From Nocardia africana NBRC 100379 (GTDB lineage Bacteria > Actinomycetota > Actinomycetes > Mycobacteriales > Mycobacteriaceae), in assembly GCF_001612635.1 (NCBI RefSeq), contig NZ_BDAV01000010.1, positions 1 to 64,000 on the forward strand: a DNA stretch of 64,000 nucleotides, given 5' to 3'. A model generated the notes under the pieces. That model was not told the DNA's origin and made no database searches. It was given only the letters and a program-made list of their open reading frames with translations. The position numbers were made by a program, and so were the translations under genes. Shown piece by piece: positions 17,301 to 25,648 of this stretch (the first letter of the stretch is position 1; each line of letters begins with the position of its first letter).

Positions 17301-18213
17301 GATCGGCCTGGACGCGATCGCGGTGAGGCGCGCCGACAGTGTACTCGTCGAGTTGGCGGCGGGCGATGGCGGCGCGTTCGCGACGCTCCTGGACCCGGCG
17401 GTGTTCCTCGGCAGCGGCGTGCCTTTGCGTCGAATCCTCCTGGCGGCGAGCCAATTCCGTGGCGGAACGCTCGGCCTCGGTGCGAGCCTGCGCGAGGAGC
17501 TGCTGTGACCATTCCACGGCCTCGAGCGGCCCGACGGCTTCGGTGGCACCCAGGCCGGCGGTGATCGCGACCTGGGCGATCAGGCGATCGACACTCTGAC
17601 GGTGATTGTCCAGTTGCGCGGCGCTTTCGCGCCGCCGCTGGGCCAGCCACTGTTCGGCCGTGCCGAAGCGTTCGGTGTCGAACAGCCGCTCGAGCAGTTT
17701 CTCGCGATCTTCGTTGTCCGAGCGCAGGAACCGCGCGAAATCGCCCTGCGGAAGCAGCACCACCTGGAAGAACTGATCGGCACTCATCCCCAGCAGCCGG
17801 CTCACCTCGTCGCCGATATCGGGGATGCGGGACAGATGCTGTCCGCGCCCGTCGAGCCACTCCAATGTCGCCGCGGCCTGTTCGGTCCGCATACCGGTGC
17901 CGCGCTTCTTCGGCCGCTCGAACTCCGGCGACCTGGTCAGGCGCAATCGGCGGCCGCCGAGCGTCGCCTCCAGCACCACCCGCGGCGCGGTCTGCGGATC
18001 GGCGTGGTCGGAATGCAGGCGTTTGCTCTCGCCGCGGGCCCCCGGCACTCGGCCGTACAGCGCGAAGGCGATCGCGTCGAGCACCGTCGTCTTCCCGGCG
18101 CCGGTATGACCGTGCAGCAGGAACAGCCCGTCGGCGCCCAGCTCGTCGAAGTCGACCCGCGCCGTCTCGGCGAACGGCCCGAAGGCCGTGAGCTCCAGCC
18201 GATGCAGTCTCAT
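14344..18213 (-). CDS. sbcC: exonuclease SbcC (SMC-like ATPase)
   Basis: SbcC pairs with SbcD to form the Rad50/Mre11-type nuclease that opens hairpins and blocked DNA ends. Walker A GHTGAGKT is at residues 35-42, the zinc-hook PCSVCGSGEHP near residue 785 between two coiled coils, the ABC signature TLSGGETF near 1190, and Walker B LVLDTLFIDEGFGSLD near 1220. At 1289 residues it is long for the family. The excess lies in a disordered acidic insertion at about residues 385-650 in the first coiled-coil arm, which contains six tandem heptapeptides. Translation starts 22 bp after the sbcD stop, so the two form an operon. Confidence 0.95.
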   Translation of the reverse strand: MRLHRLELTAFGPFAETARVDFDELGADGLFLLHGHTGAGKTTVLDAIAFALYGRVPGARGESKRLHSDHADPQTAPRVVLEATLGGRRLRLTRSPEFERPKKRGTGMRTEQAAATLEWLDGRGQHLSRIPDIGDEVSRLLGMSADQFFQVVLLPQGDFARFLRSDNEDREKLLERLFDTERFGTAEQWLAQRRRESAAQLDNHRQSVDRLIAQVAITAGLGATEAVGPLEAVEWSQQLLAQARTEAERSATELARRQEDSTQRHAAAEEHRRVQERRERAAIARRQLDEYTVGAPHRDRVQADLERARRVEPVAAALADARTAAVTLRRRTDDARDLAERLAVRLLEPESAELPGTVWAASDLAAAELTDSELAEELSAIPEIVRADADEEGAAGEGRHGLDSVDSSEGNKSAAESVPTGTAADHGHVAGDGAAASADDAQGVEPSCSGGARACEPEGAEDRLRVPPGTVATDHGDAEAPETTHDATLFALSVPPPEQHDAVDEPVELELFSIDLVRPATAASRGTRTRSGARPQTEPGPSGEQKIPEAVDDAPADDSHTAPAGPAVAAEAGTPDASTGATAARSNPSSVNNNPSSAGVGLSSAGDGLSSADDGPRSAGDNPRPADDTVHTTTPRGLDAAVQRWSAHIGSLEEVRADAENAVRLTTELAGLRTEYAAAARELEQLAQRREQLPQAIRSAEVALREAAEARAALPGLERDCERTRAAAEAAVELMSARKELSTATEEFERARAAHADARERTLDIRERRLAGMAAELAGALVPGQPCSVCGSGEHPAPARPTAVTVAKSDEDAAVQAERDAEQRRDRALTRRTELERRIELLAERGGDGDHAELAAAVNAATERFRSAQQKASAAADHTAEVERLRTAETDLHTRLRELESRGSAVQERILAADRRLAELAERVRVAAGADGTVERRRARLEALIADATDLLTARTDASVAGDQFADLARRVEQTARTADLQVSAELYPARAASDAPDHAVLAAYAKVVADATRTPQQQAEMEAELVAADRCRAHAEAVLAEPEVRAAADAEAVDLTEVEAAVAEARRALDAAVAAHAESTRRVAQLEELGSQLWAAADRIAPLQEAHTELEGLADVVAGRGANNRRMSLRSYVLAARLEEVAIAGSARLRRMSGGRYEFVHSDAAGPRGRRGGLGLDIRDDYTGAVRPAKTLSGGETFMASLSLALGLADVVAAESGGLVLDTLFIDEGFGSLDADTLDAVMGVLDELRSGGRVVGVVSHVDEMRQRIPSRLHVIREPTGSRLRTIVA
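16330..16455 (-). repeat. six tandem 21-bp units inside sbcC
   Basis: Six consecutive 21-bp units encode heptapeptides in frame: NPSSVNN, NPSSAGV, GLSSAGD, GLSSADD, GPRSAGD, NPRPADD (first to last in protein order). Central units share CCGAGCTC on the + strand. The period of exactly seven codons keeps the frame, so copy number can vary without damaging SbcC. Confidence 0.85.
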
Positions 18214-18235
18214 GCGCCACCCGCCCGGGCGCCGG

Positions 18236-19408
18236 TCATGCCGACAACTCCGCCGAGGCCGCCGCCACTTCGGCGACGGGTTCGCGCCGAGCCGCGGACA
18301 GTGCCTGCTCGATCAGTGCCATCTCCCCCGCCGTCGGTTCACCGCGCACATCGCTGAGGAAGCTGTGCGCGATCTCGCTGTCGCGGCGGCCGTGCACCCG
18401 CTCGCGATACCGCAACTGCGAATTGGCCTCCGGGCGGGTCCATTCCACATGCACCGCGTGCGGGAACCGCTCGCGTAGCCGGCGCAGCGCATCGACCGGG
18501 CGCGCGTGATCGGTGAGCACCGCCGAGACGTAATCGCCCTCGGCATCGGCATATTCGGCGGCGGACAGCAGCTCGTCCAGCACGCCGGTCAGCTGACGCA
18601 GCCCCCGCACCACCGGAAGATCGTGCCGCTGCACCGATACCAGCCCGGCAGCGTCGAGGTCGACGATCCATACCGCCTTGCGATGCGAACGCTCCGCGAA
18701 CGAATAGGGCAGCGGCGAGCCGGAATAGCGCACCGACTCCGACAACGTCTGCGGCGAATGCAGATGACCCAGCGCCACGTAGTCGATGCCCTCGAACGCG
18801 CTCAGTGGCACGGTCTCCACCCCGCCCACCGCGATCGAACGTTCCGAACCGGTCGCCTCGGCACCGACCACGAAAGCGTGTGCCAGCACCACGGTTCGCG
18901 GATCACCGCGGCGTTGCCGGTCCGCGCGGATACGGGCCAGCGCGGCGTCCAGGATCTCGGCGTGCGAACGCGCCTGTGGCACATCCAGTTCCGTGCGGGT
19001 GATTTCGGGTTCCAGATATGGAATGCCGTAGCAGGCGATCGGTCCGTGCTCGTCGGCGAGCATCACCGGCCGGTCCACGTCCGCCACCGACGTCCGCAGA
19101 TGCAGTCCGCCGGCCGCGGCGAAGCTGCCCAGGGCGCCCAGCCGCGTCGGCGAATCGTGATTACCCGAGGTCGCGACGATCGTCGCCCCCGCGGCGCGGA
19201 TGGCCTCGAAGCCTTTGTTGCACACCGCGATCGCGTCCGCGCTCGGAATCGACCGGTCGTAGACGTCCCCCGGCACCACGACCACGTCGACCTGCTGCGC
19301 GGCCACCAGCTCCGCCACCGCCTCCAGCGCACGCGCCTGATCGGCCAGCAGGTCGACACCGTGAAAGGTGCGCCCGATGTGCCAGTCCGAGGTATGCAGC
19401 ATCCGCAT
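18236..19408 (-). CDS. sbcD: exonuclease SbcD (Mre11-type nuclease subunit)
   Basis: Metallophosphoesterase subunit of the SbcCD nuclease. Metal-binding motifs are visible in order: MLHTSDWHIG at the N-terminus, VVVPGDVYDR, ATSGNHDS and YVALGHLHSPQ. The start chosen is ATG 19408 because the family begins directly with the MRMLHTSDWH motif; upstream in-frame codons would overlap the rmuC promoter and add a non-homologous leader. This gives 390 residues, normal for SbcD. It precedes sbcC in the same operon and is divergent from rmuC, another DNA-end-related gene. Confidence 0.95.
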   Translation of the reverse strand: MRMLHTSDWHIGRTFHGVDLLADQARALEAVAELVAAQQVDVVVVPGDVYDRSIPSADAIAVCNKGFEAIRAAGATIVATSGNHDSPTRLGALGSFAAAGGLHLRTSVADVDRPVMLADEHGPIACYGIPYLEPEITRTELDVPQARSHAEILDAALARIRADRQRRGDPRTVVLAHAFVVGAEATGSERSIAVGGVETVPLSAFEGIDYVALGHLHSPQTLSESVRYSGSPLPYSFAERSHRKAVWIVDLDAAGLVSVQRHDLPVVRGLRQLTGVLDELLSAAEYADAEGDYVSAVLTDHARPVDALRRLRERFPHAVHVEWTRPEANSQLRYRERVHGRRDSEIAHSFLSDVRGEPTAGEMALIEQALSAARREPVAEVAAASAELSA

Positions 19409-19529
19409 GTGGCAAGAGGCTAAGCCATCGCACCGACAAGGTTGAATCGCTTCCGCGTGTCGAGGAGGTGATGCTGGAGAATTGCCGGGATTCGCGAACT
19501 TGTCGGTGGGATAGGGCACTATCGGGCTC

Positions 19530-20666
19530 ATGACCGCATCGATGCTGTTCGCGTTGTTGTTGGTGTTCTGTGCGGGGGCCGGCCTCGGGTGGCTCGGGCA
19601 TGCCGCCCGGTCGGGGCAGCGGGCTGCCGCGGCCGAAGCTCAGCTCGCGGCGCTGCGGGAGAACGAACAGCTGCTGCGGCACTCGCTCGGCGCCGCGAGT
19701 GCCGATGCGGCACGGCACAATTCGCAGGCGATCGGCACCCTGGTCGAACCACTGCGCGAGGCGCTGGGCAATCTGAACCAGCACATCCAGCAGGTCGAGC
19801 ACAATCGCATCAACGCCTACTCCGGGCTGCGCGAACAGGTCGCGGGGATGCAGCGGATCTCGCAGCAGCTGTCCACGCAGACCGGTGAGCTGGTGTCGGC
19901 ACTGCGGGCGCCGCAGGTGCGCGGGCGCTGGGGTGAGATCCAGCTCGAGCGGGTCGTGGAACTGGCGGGGATGGCCAAACACTGCGACTTCGACACGCAG
20001 GTCACCGCGAGCGGCCGCGACGGCCTGATCCGTCCCGATCTGGTGGTGCGGCTGGCCGGTGACCGCCAACTGGTGGTCGACGCCAAGGTGCCGCTGACGG
20101 CCTATCTGGACGCCACCGGGGAGACCGATCCGCGCCGGCGCGCCGACCATCTGGCCCGGCACGCCAAACACCTGCGCGCACATGTCGACCAGCTGGCCGG
20201 CAAGGCGTATTGGGAGGCCTTCGACCCCAGCCCGGAATTCGTGGTCCTGTTCATCCCCGGCGACCCGTTCCTCGACGCCGCGCTGACCGCCGATTCCGGC
20301 CTTCTCGAATACGCCTTCGGCCGCAACGTGATTCTTGCTACACCGACGACCTTGATCGCATTACTGCGCACGGTCGCGTTCGGCTGGCGGCAGGAAGCAC
20401 TGTCCCGAGACATGGCAACCGTTCAGCAACTGGGCCGGGAGCTGTATACCCGGCTGGCCACCACGGGCACCCATCTCGACAAGCTGGGCAGCCAACTCGG
20501 TAAGGCCGTAGACGCTTTCAACCACACAGTGGCCTCGATCGAGTCCCGCGTGATGGTCACCGCGCGCCGGCTGCACGAACTCGATATCGGCGATCGCGCC
20601 GTACCGGCAATTGCTCCCGTCCAGTCGTGGCCGCGCGCGGTAGGCTTCTCGGACACCAACGAGTAA
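19530..20666 (+). CDS. rmuC: DNA recombination protein RmuC
   Basis: RmuC limits recombination at inverted repeats and is a predicted PD-(D/E)XK-fold nuclease anchored to the membrane. Residues 1-25 form a hydrophobic anchor; a coiled coil runs to about residue 115; the nuclease-like domain includes VRGRWGEIQLERVVELAGM, then VVRLAGDRQLVVDAKVPL and VVLFIPGDPFLDAAL. At 378 residues it is slightly short but complete. Divergence from sbcD puts two DNA-end-processing functions around a shared 121-bp promoter region. Confidence 0.93.
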   Translation: MTASMLFALLLVFCAGAGLGWLGHAARSGQRAAAAEAQLAALRENEQLLRHSLGAASADAARHNSQAIGTLVEPLREALGNLNQHIQQVEHNRINAYSGLREQVAGMQRISQQLSTQTGELVSALRAPQVRGRWGEIQLERVVELAGMAKHCDFDTQVTASGRDGLIRPDLVVRLAGDRQLVVDAKVPLTAYLDATGETDPRRRADHLARHAKHLRAHVDQLAGKAYWEAFDPSPEFVVLFIPGDPFLDAALTADSGLLEYAFGRNVILATPTTLIALLRTVAFGWRQEALSRDMATVQQLGRELYTRLATTGTHLDKLGSQLGKAVDAFNHTVASIESRVMVTARRLHELDIGDRAVPAIAPVQSWPRAVGFSDTNE

Positions 20667-20715
20667 CTCCGGCAGCAGCCCGGCCTCGACACACGTTCCG
20701 GCCGCGGCAGATAGT

Positions 20716-21609
20716 GTGCTTTACGTGGCAGCTACCCAACGCGAGCGATCCGATGTACCCGCCTCGCACCTCTCGATCGTCCCGTCGGTGCCCGGCATCC
20801 CCGCCGGCGCCGCGGTGTTGATCGCGGTGGCGTGCACTTTCATCGGATTCTTCATCGACTCCGGAAACAGCGGCAAGGAGCTGACCCATGTGTTCGCCGC
20901 GTTCTACATCATCGGATGTGTGATCGCGGCATGCGTGGTGCGCTATCGCGGTCTGTTCACCACCATGGTGACGCCGCCGCTACTGCTGTTCATCGCCGTC
21001 CCCCTGGCCTATCAGCAGCTGACCGGGCACAGCTCGACCTCGGTGAAGGACATTCTGCTGAATCTGGCTATTCCGTTGGTGAACAGATTCCCGACCATGG
21101 CACTGGCGACGGTCCTGGTGCTGGGCGTGGGCGCCCTGCGGGTATGGCTGTACCGCAATGCCGACACCACCGCGCGGCCCGGCCGGGAACGCGTGCGCGG
21201 CAGCGACAGCTGGAATCCGCGCTCGGCCGCCGGACGTGCGCGTCGCACGCGGAGCGAAGCCGGCGCCGGGGACAGCCTGCGGCGTAGCTCGCGCGGCCAG
21301 AAACGTGGTGCGGAGGCCACCAAGGCCGCCAAGACTTCCAAACGTGGCGATTCGGCCGCTCGCGGGTCCGGGACGGCCAAGCGGTCCGCGGAGCCGGAAC
21401 CTGCCCGCGCGGCACGCCGCACGGGCGGCAAGGTGGCCGAACGCCCGCCTCGCGTGTCCGCCGCCGCGGCCTACCCCCGCACGGGTGAGCGCACTCGGAC
21501 CGCGGAACGCACGCGCGTCGCCGAGCCGCCGCCCCGCCGCGGCCGGCCGCAGCCGACGAGTGATGTGCCCCCGCATCCGCGGCCGAACGTGCGCTACCGC
21601 GACCGCTGA
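20716..21609 (+). CDS. DUF6542 membrane protein with basic tail
   Basis: Residues 20-150 contain four hydrophobic segments (for example IPAGAAVLIAVACTFIGFF and MALATVLVLGVGALRVWLY), matching the DUF6542 domain of mycolic-acid actinobacteria. The second half, from about residue 155, is a long Arg/Ala/Pro-rich, probably disordered cytoplasmic tail. Function unknown. It lies between rmuC and ispH; a gene in the same relative place (Rv1111c) exists in M. tuberculosis, from memory. GTG 20716 is the first start, GTG 20725 an alternative. Confidence 0.75.
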   Translation: MLYVAATQRERSDVPASHLSIVPSVPGIPAGAAVLIAVACTFIGFFIDSGNSGKELTHVFAAFYIIGCVIAACVVRYRGLFTTMVTPPLLLFIAVPLAYQQLTGHSSTSVKDILLNLAIPLVNRFPTMALATVLVLGVGALRVWLYRNADTTARPGRERVRGSDSWNPRSAAGRARRTRSEAGAGDSLRRSSRGQKRGAEATKAAKTSKRGDSAARGSGTAKRSAEPEPARAARRTGGKVAERPPRVSAAAAYPRTGERTRTAERTRVAEPPPRRGRPQPTSDVPPHPRPNVRYRDR

Positions 21610-21617
21610 GCCGAACG

Positions 21618-21652
21618 TCGCGGGCGCCGAACCGTTAGGGCCGCGCCCGCGA
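21618..21652. terminator. stem-loop after the DUF6542 gene
   Basis: TCGCGGGCGC pairs perfectly with GCGCCCGCGA across 15 bases, beginning nine bases after the stop codon. A GC-rich stem without T-tract between convergent genes fits an actinobacterial terminator serving both strands. Confidence 0.5.
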
Positions 21653-21753
21653 AGGTCATCCCCGAAATCCCCACGCCCACTCATCGTCTCGCGTCGGCGA
21701 GCCGTTACCGTTGTCCCCCAAGCGTTCCCGCTACCGCGCGGAAACGCGGACTC

Positions 21754-22767
21754 TCAGCGGCGGCCGGTGGTGCGCAGTTCGCGCGGGAGGGCGAAGACCA
21801 GGGTCTCGTTCGCGGTGGTGACGGGCTGGACCTCGCCGTAGCCGTGTTCGGCGAGAAGGTCGAGTACGCCGCGCACCAGGATCTCGGGGACCGAGGCACC
21901 GGAGGTGACGCCGACGGTGGTCACGCCCTCGAACCAGGCCGGGTCGACCTCCCGGGCGAAGTCGACCAGGTAGGACGCGCGGGCGCCCGCGTTCAGGGCG
22001 ACCTCCACCAGCCGCTTGGAGTTGGAGGAGTTACGGGAACCCACGACGATCACCAGATCGCATTCGGGCGCCATCGCCTTCACCGCGACCTGACGGTTCT
22101 GGGTGGCGTAGCAGATGTCGTCGCTGGGCGGGTCCTGCAGATTCGGGAAGCGCTTCCGCAGCCGCTGCACCGTCTCCATGGTCTCGTCCACCGAGAGCGT
22201 GGTCTGCGACAGCCAGATCACCTTGTTCTCGTCGCGCACCTCGACGCCGTCGACCGCGTCGGGGCCGTCGACCAGCTGAACGTGGTCGGGCGCCTCACCG
22301 GCGGTGCCCTCGACCTCCTCGTGGCCCTCGTGGCCGATGAGCAGGATGTCGAAGTCGTCGCGGGCGAAGCGCTTGGCCTCCTGGTGCACCTTCGTCACCA
22401 GCGGGCAGGTGGCGTCGATGGTGTGCAGATTGCGGGCGGCCGCGGACTCGTGCACCGCCGGCGACACGCCGTGCGCCGAGAAAACCACCACCGAGCCCTC
22501 GGGCACCTCGTCGGTCTCGTCGACGAAGACCACGCCGCGCTCGCGCAGGGTCTCCACCACGTGGCGGTTGTGCACGATCTCCTTGCGCACGTAGATCGGC
22601 GCACCGTGCTTCTCGAGGGTGCGCTCCACGGTTTCCACCGCCCGGTCCACACCCGCGCAGTAGCCGCGTGGTTCGGCGAGCAGCACCCGCTTGCCCGCGC
22701 CGGCGCCGGCCGCATCGGCCGACCGGGCGATTCCGACATTCAGGGGGATAGCCGAGGACATGTCCAC
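21754..22767 (-). CDS. ispH: 4-hydroxy-3-methylbut-2-enyl diphosphate reductase
   Basis: IspH catalyses the last step of the MEP isoprenoid pathway, producing IPP and DMAPP with a [4Fe-4S] cluster. The three cluster cysteines are in RGYCAGVD (Cys37), DATCPLV (Cys121) and DDICYATQNRQ (Cys219). Full length at 337 residues, with a roughly 25-residue N-terminal extension before the conserved core. Divergent from the lipid-droplet protein gene. Its products feed the short-chain Z-prenyl synthase encoded at 40.6 kb. Confidence 0.97.
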   Translation of the reverse strand: MDMSSAIPLNVGIARSADAAGAGAGKRVLLAEPRGYCAGVDRAVETVERTLEKHGAPIYVRKEIVHNRHVVETLRERGVVFVDETDEVPEGSVVVFSAHGVSPAVHESAAARNLHTIDATCPLVTKVHQEAKRFARDDFDILLIGHEGHEEVEGTAGEAPDHVQLVDGPDAVDGVEVRDENKVIWLSQTTLSVDETMETVQRLRKRFPNLQDPPSDDICYATQNRQVAVKAMAPECDLVIVVGSRNSSNSKRLVEVALNAGARASYLVDFAREVDPAWFEGVTTVGVTSGASVPEILVRGVLDLLAEHGYGEVQPVTTANETLVFALPRELRTTGRR

Positions 22768-22900
22768 AGCTTACGTGCGCCGGCCGACGGGGACAGTCCC
22801 GCCCGCGGACAGCGGGTGCGTCGGTGTGACGGGACGCGCGACAATGGAACACGTGAACTCTGTTCTTTGCATCATCGGCCGTTTCGGGCAGGCTAGGGAC

Positions 22901-23683
22901 ATGTTCCGACCTCCCTACCTGGCCCGGGTCGCCGCTGGGGCCGCCGTCTACGCCCTCGAGGAAACTCGCCGGTTACCCTCTGTGGCAATCCATCTGCCGA
23001 TCACCGCGATCAGCCAGTTGCTGCAGACCTCGATGCATCTGCAGCAGTTCGTGACCAGTCTCGCACTCAAGGGTGACGAGGTCTTCGACCGGCTGGCCAA
23101 TCGCCCGGTGGAGCAGCCGGAATGGGCCACCTTCGATGAGGATCTCGACGACGAGCAACCGTTCGGCAGCGGCGATTTCGGGGCGCGGAGCGACAGCGAT
23201 TTCGCCGCGCGGCTCAGCCGCTTCGATCTGTTCGCCGAATCCGACCCGGCCGCGGGCGTCCCGGAACCGACGACGTCGATCACCCCCTCGACGACAAACG
23301 GGTATGCCGCATCTCACACTGCGGAATCGGACACTACGGAAGCGACCACCGCCGAAACGGACACGGCGGAGACCACCGCCGCCGATGCCGTCGAACCGGG
23401 GACGAACTCCACCGAAACGACCGGCGAGGACACGGACAACCCCGGTACGAGCAATCCCGGTACCGCGGCGCCCGCGCCGGCGGAACCGCGCGGGGTGGTC
23501 GAGCCCGAGGTGGTCGGCCGGTACGACTACCCGAACATGACGCTGGCTCAGCTGCGGGCCCGGCTGCGCATGCTCAGCGTCGAGGAGCTGGCCGAACTGC
23601 TGGCCTACGAGCAGCAGACCCTCGACCGGGCGCCGTTCGTGACCATGCTGACGAATCGGATCGCCACCGTGCAGGCCAAGTGA
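22901..23683 (+). CDS. lipid droplet-associated protein (actinobacterial)
   Basis: The N-terminal 70 residues (MFRPPYLARVAAGAAVYALE onward) form amphipathic helices typical of the lipid-droplet protein annotated next to ispH/xseA in mycobacteria and relatives (Rv1109c type). Residues about 125-205 are a Thr/Glu/Pro-rich low-complexity linker. A conserved C-terminal module follows (NMTLAQLRARLRMLSVEELA). ATG 22901 fits the conserved N-terminus; longer frames overlap the ispH promoter. The stop codon overlaps the xseA start (GTGA), so the two are translated together. Confidence 0.75.
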   Translation: MFRPPYLARVAAGAAVYALEETRRLPSVAIHLPITAISQLLQTSMHLQQFVTSLALKGDEVFDRLANRPVEQPEWATFDEDLDDEQPFGSGDFGARSDSDFAARLSRFDLFAESDPAAGVPEPTTSITPSTTNGYAASHTAESDTTEATTAETDTAETTAADAVEPGTNSTETTGEDTDNPGTSNPGTAAPAPAEPRGVVEPEVVGRYDYPNMTLAQLRARLRMLSVEELAELLAYEQQTLDRAPFVTMLTNRIATVQAK

Positions 23684-25047
23684 CCGACTCACACGCCGAC
23701 GCGCCGGCCGCCGGGGCCCGAGCCTCCGGGGAACCGGCGCGTTCTGCTGCCCGCCCCGCCAACTCGGCCGAACAGCCGTGGCCGGTGCGCACCATCGCGA
23801 TGAAGGTCGCGCAGTGGATCGACCGGCTCGGCAGCGTCTGGGTGGAGGGACAGATCACGCAGATCAATCTGCGTCCCGGCACCCGCACCGCATTCCTGGT
23901 GCTGCGCGATACCGCCGCCGACATGTCGCTGTCGATCACCTGCGATCCGCAACTGCTGCGCGCCTCGGCCGTCCCGCTGCAGGAGGGCAGCCGGGTGGTG
24001 GTCTACGGCAAACTGTCCTACTTCACCGGCCGGGGCACGATCTCCTTGCGCGTGACCGAGATTCGCCCCGTCGGCATCGGCGAACTGCTGGCTCGCATCG
24101 AGCGGCTGAAGGCGCTGCTGGCGGCCGAGGGTTTGTTCGATCCGCGGCTGAAGCGGCCGATGCCGTTCCTGCCCAGGGTGATCGGCCTGATCACCGGTCG
24201 CGCCAGTGCCGCCGAACACGATGTGGTGACCGTGGCCCAGCAGCGCTGGCCCGCCGTGCGTTTCGAGATCCGCAACACCGCCGTACAGGGCCCCACCGCG
24301 GTGCCGCAGATACTCGACGCGCTGGCCGAGCTGAACGATCACCCGGAGGTCGAAGTGATCGTCTTGGCGCGCGGCGGTGGCAGTGTCGAGGATCTGCTGC
24401 CGTTCTCCGACGAAACCCTGTGCCGTGCCATCGTTTCCGCGACCACCCCGATCGTCAGTGCGATCGGGCACGAGCCGGACAATCCGCTCTCCGACTACGT
24501 CGCCGATCTGCGCGCGGCCACCCCGACCGATGCGGCCAAACGCCTGGTCCCCGACGCCGCGGCCGAACTCGCGGGCGTCCGGGACCTGCGCGCCCGCTCG
24601 GCCGCTGCCTTGCGCGGCTGGGTCGATCGCGAGGCGCGCGCGCTGCAGCAGCTGCGGTCGCGCCCGGTGCTGGCCGATCCGCTGCGGATCCTCGACCAGC
24701 GCCACGACGAGGTCGAGCGGCTGCGCACCGCGGCCCACCGCGCGGTCGAGCACTGCCTCACCACCCAGGCCACCACCACGCGGCATCTGCGCGACAAGCT
24801 CACCGCGGTGGGACCGGCCGCCACAATGGCGCGCGGTTACGCTGTCGTCCAACGGGTTACCGGTGCCGAACGCCATGTCGTGCGAACCGTCGCCGACTCC
24901 CCGCCGGGCACGCAGTTGCGGATCCGGGTCGCCGACGGCGCGATCAGCGCCGCGGCCCTGGGCAGTCAGGCCCTCGCCAATCCCCTACCGGCCCAGCGGG
25001 TTACGGACCGGCCGGCACCGACATCCGATCAGGAGGAGTCGTCATGA
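23680..25047 (+). CDS. xseA: exodeoxyribonuclease VII large subunit
   Basis: Catalytic subunit of exonuclease VII, which degrades single-stranded DNA. The OB-fold occupies about residues 45-140 (WVEGQITQINLRPGTRTAFL), followed by the nuclease core with VIGLITGRASAAEHDV, VIVLARGGGSVEDLLPFSDE and VSAIGHEPDNPLSDYVAD. A coiled coil follows, then the C-terminal TMARGYAVVQR motif. Starts with GTG overlapping the previous stop; its own stop overlaps xseB in ATGA. Length is typical at 455. Confidence 0.97.
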   Translation: MTDSHADAPAAGARASGEPARSAARPANSAEQPWPVRTIAMKVAQWIDRLGSVWVEGQITQINLRPGTRTAFLVLRDTAADMSLSITCDPQLLRASAVPLQEGSRVVVYGKLSYFTGRGTISLRVTEIRPVGIGELLARIERLKALLAAEGLFDPRLKRPMPFLPRVIGLITGRASAAEHDVVTVAQQRWPAVRFEIRNTAVQGPTAVPQILDALAELNDHPEVEVIVLARGGGSVEDLLPFSDETLCRAIVSATTPIVSAIGHEPDNPLSDYVADLRAATPTDAAKRLVPDAAAELAGVRDLRARSAAALRGWVDREARALQQLRSRPVLADPLRILDQRHDEVERLRTAAHRAVEHCLTTQATTTRHLRDKLTAVGPAATMARGYAVVQRVTGAERHVVRTVADSPPGTQLRIRVADGAISAAALGSQALANPLPAQRVTDRPAPTSDQEESS

Positions 25048-25271
25048 CCGAGAGCGAAGTCGACGAAATCGCGACCTTCGGCTACGAACGCGCCCGCGAC
25101 GAGCTGGTCAACGTCGTGAAGATGCTCGAACAGGGCGGAATGGACCTCGACGATTCGCTGGCGTTGTGGGAACGCGGCGAGGCGCTGGCCAACCGCTGCG
25201 AGGAGCATCTCGCCGGAGCCCGCCGCCGGGTGGAGGACGCCCTGTCGCGGCGCGGCACGGACCAGGACTGA
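25044..25271 (+). CDS. xseB: exodeoxyribonuclease VII small subunit
   Basis: A 75-residue helical subunit that wraps around the XseA stalk. The family core FGYERARDELVNVVKMLEQG, then LDDSLALWERGEALANRCEE, is clear. AGGAGGAG lies ideally before ATG 25044 inside the xseA end, and the ATGA overlap ensures balanced synthesis. The last codons and stop lie in a 17-bp tandem duplication. Confidence 0.95.
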   Translation: MTESEVDEIATFGYERARDELVNVVKMLEQGGMDLDDSLALWERGEALANRCEEHLAGARRRVEDALSRRGTDQD

Positions 25272-25288
25272 GCACGGACCAGGACTGA
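25255..25288. repeat. 17-bp tandem duplication across the xseB stop
   Basis: GCACGGACCAGGACTGA occurs twice back to back. The first copy encodes the end of XseB including TGA; the second is untranslated and ends two bases before the next ATG. A recent slippage duplication is the simplest explanation. Confidence 0.9.
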
Positions 25289-25290
25289 GC

Positions 25291-25635
25291 ATGAACATCC
25301 GTCGTGTCGTCCCGGATCTGCGGGTCGCCGATATGGAGCGGGCCCGCGCCTTCTACCGGGCGCTGGGGCTCGACGAGGTGATGGATCTCGGCTGGGCGGT
25401 CGGGCTGGCCTCACCGACCAATCCGACCGCGCAGATCCTGCTGATCGGCGCGAATGCCGTTGAGCCGCAGCCGGATATCAGCGTCGAGGTCGCCGACGTG
25501 GACGCCGCGCACGAGACGATGGTCGCCGCCGGAGCCGAAGTGGTCTACGCGCTGCGAGACGAGCCGTGGGGAGTGCGCCGCTTCTTCGTCCGTGATCCGG
25601 ACGGCACGGTGGTCAACGTCGTGAGCCACCGCTGA
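25291..25635 (+). CDS. VOC/glyoxalase superfamily protein
   Basis: A 114-residue protein with the beta-alpha-beta-beta-beta repeats of the vicinal oxygen chelate fold: start NIRRVVPDLRVADMERARAF, then the closing strand RRFFVRDPDGTVVNVVSHR. Members bind a metal and act as glyoxalases, dioxygenases or resistance proteins; specificity is not readable here. It follows xseB by 19 bp and probably shares its transcript, but a functional link is not evident. Confidence 0.8.
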   Translation: MNIRRVVPDLRVADMERARAFYRALGLDEVMDLGWAVGLASPTNPTAQILLIGANAVEPQPDISVEVADVDAAHETMVAAGAEVVYALRDEPWGVRRFFVRDPDGTVVNVVSHR

Positions 25636-25648
25636 ACCGCGGCGGCAC

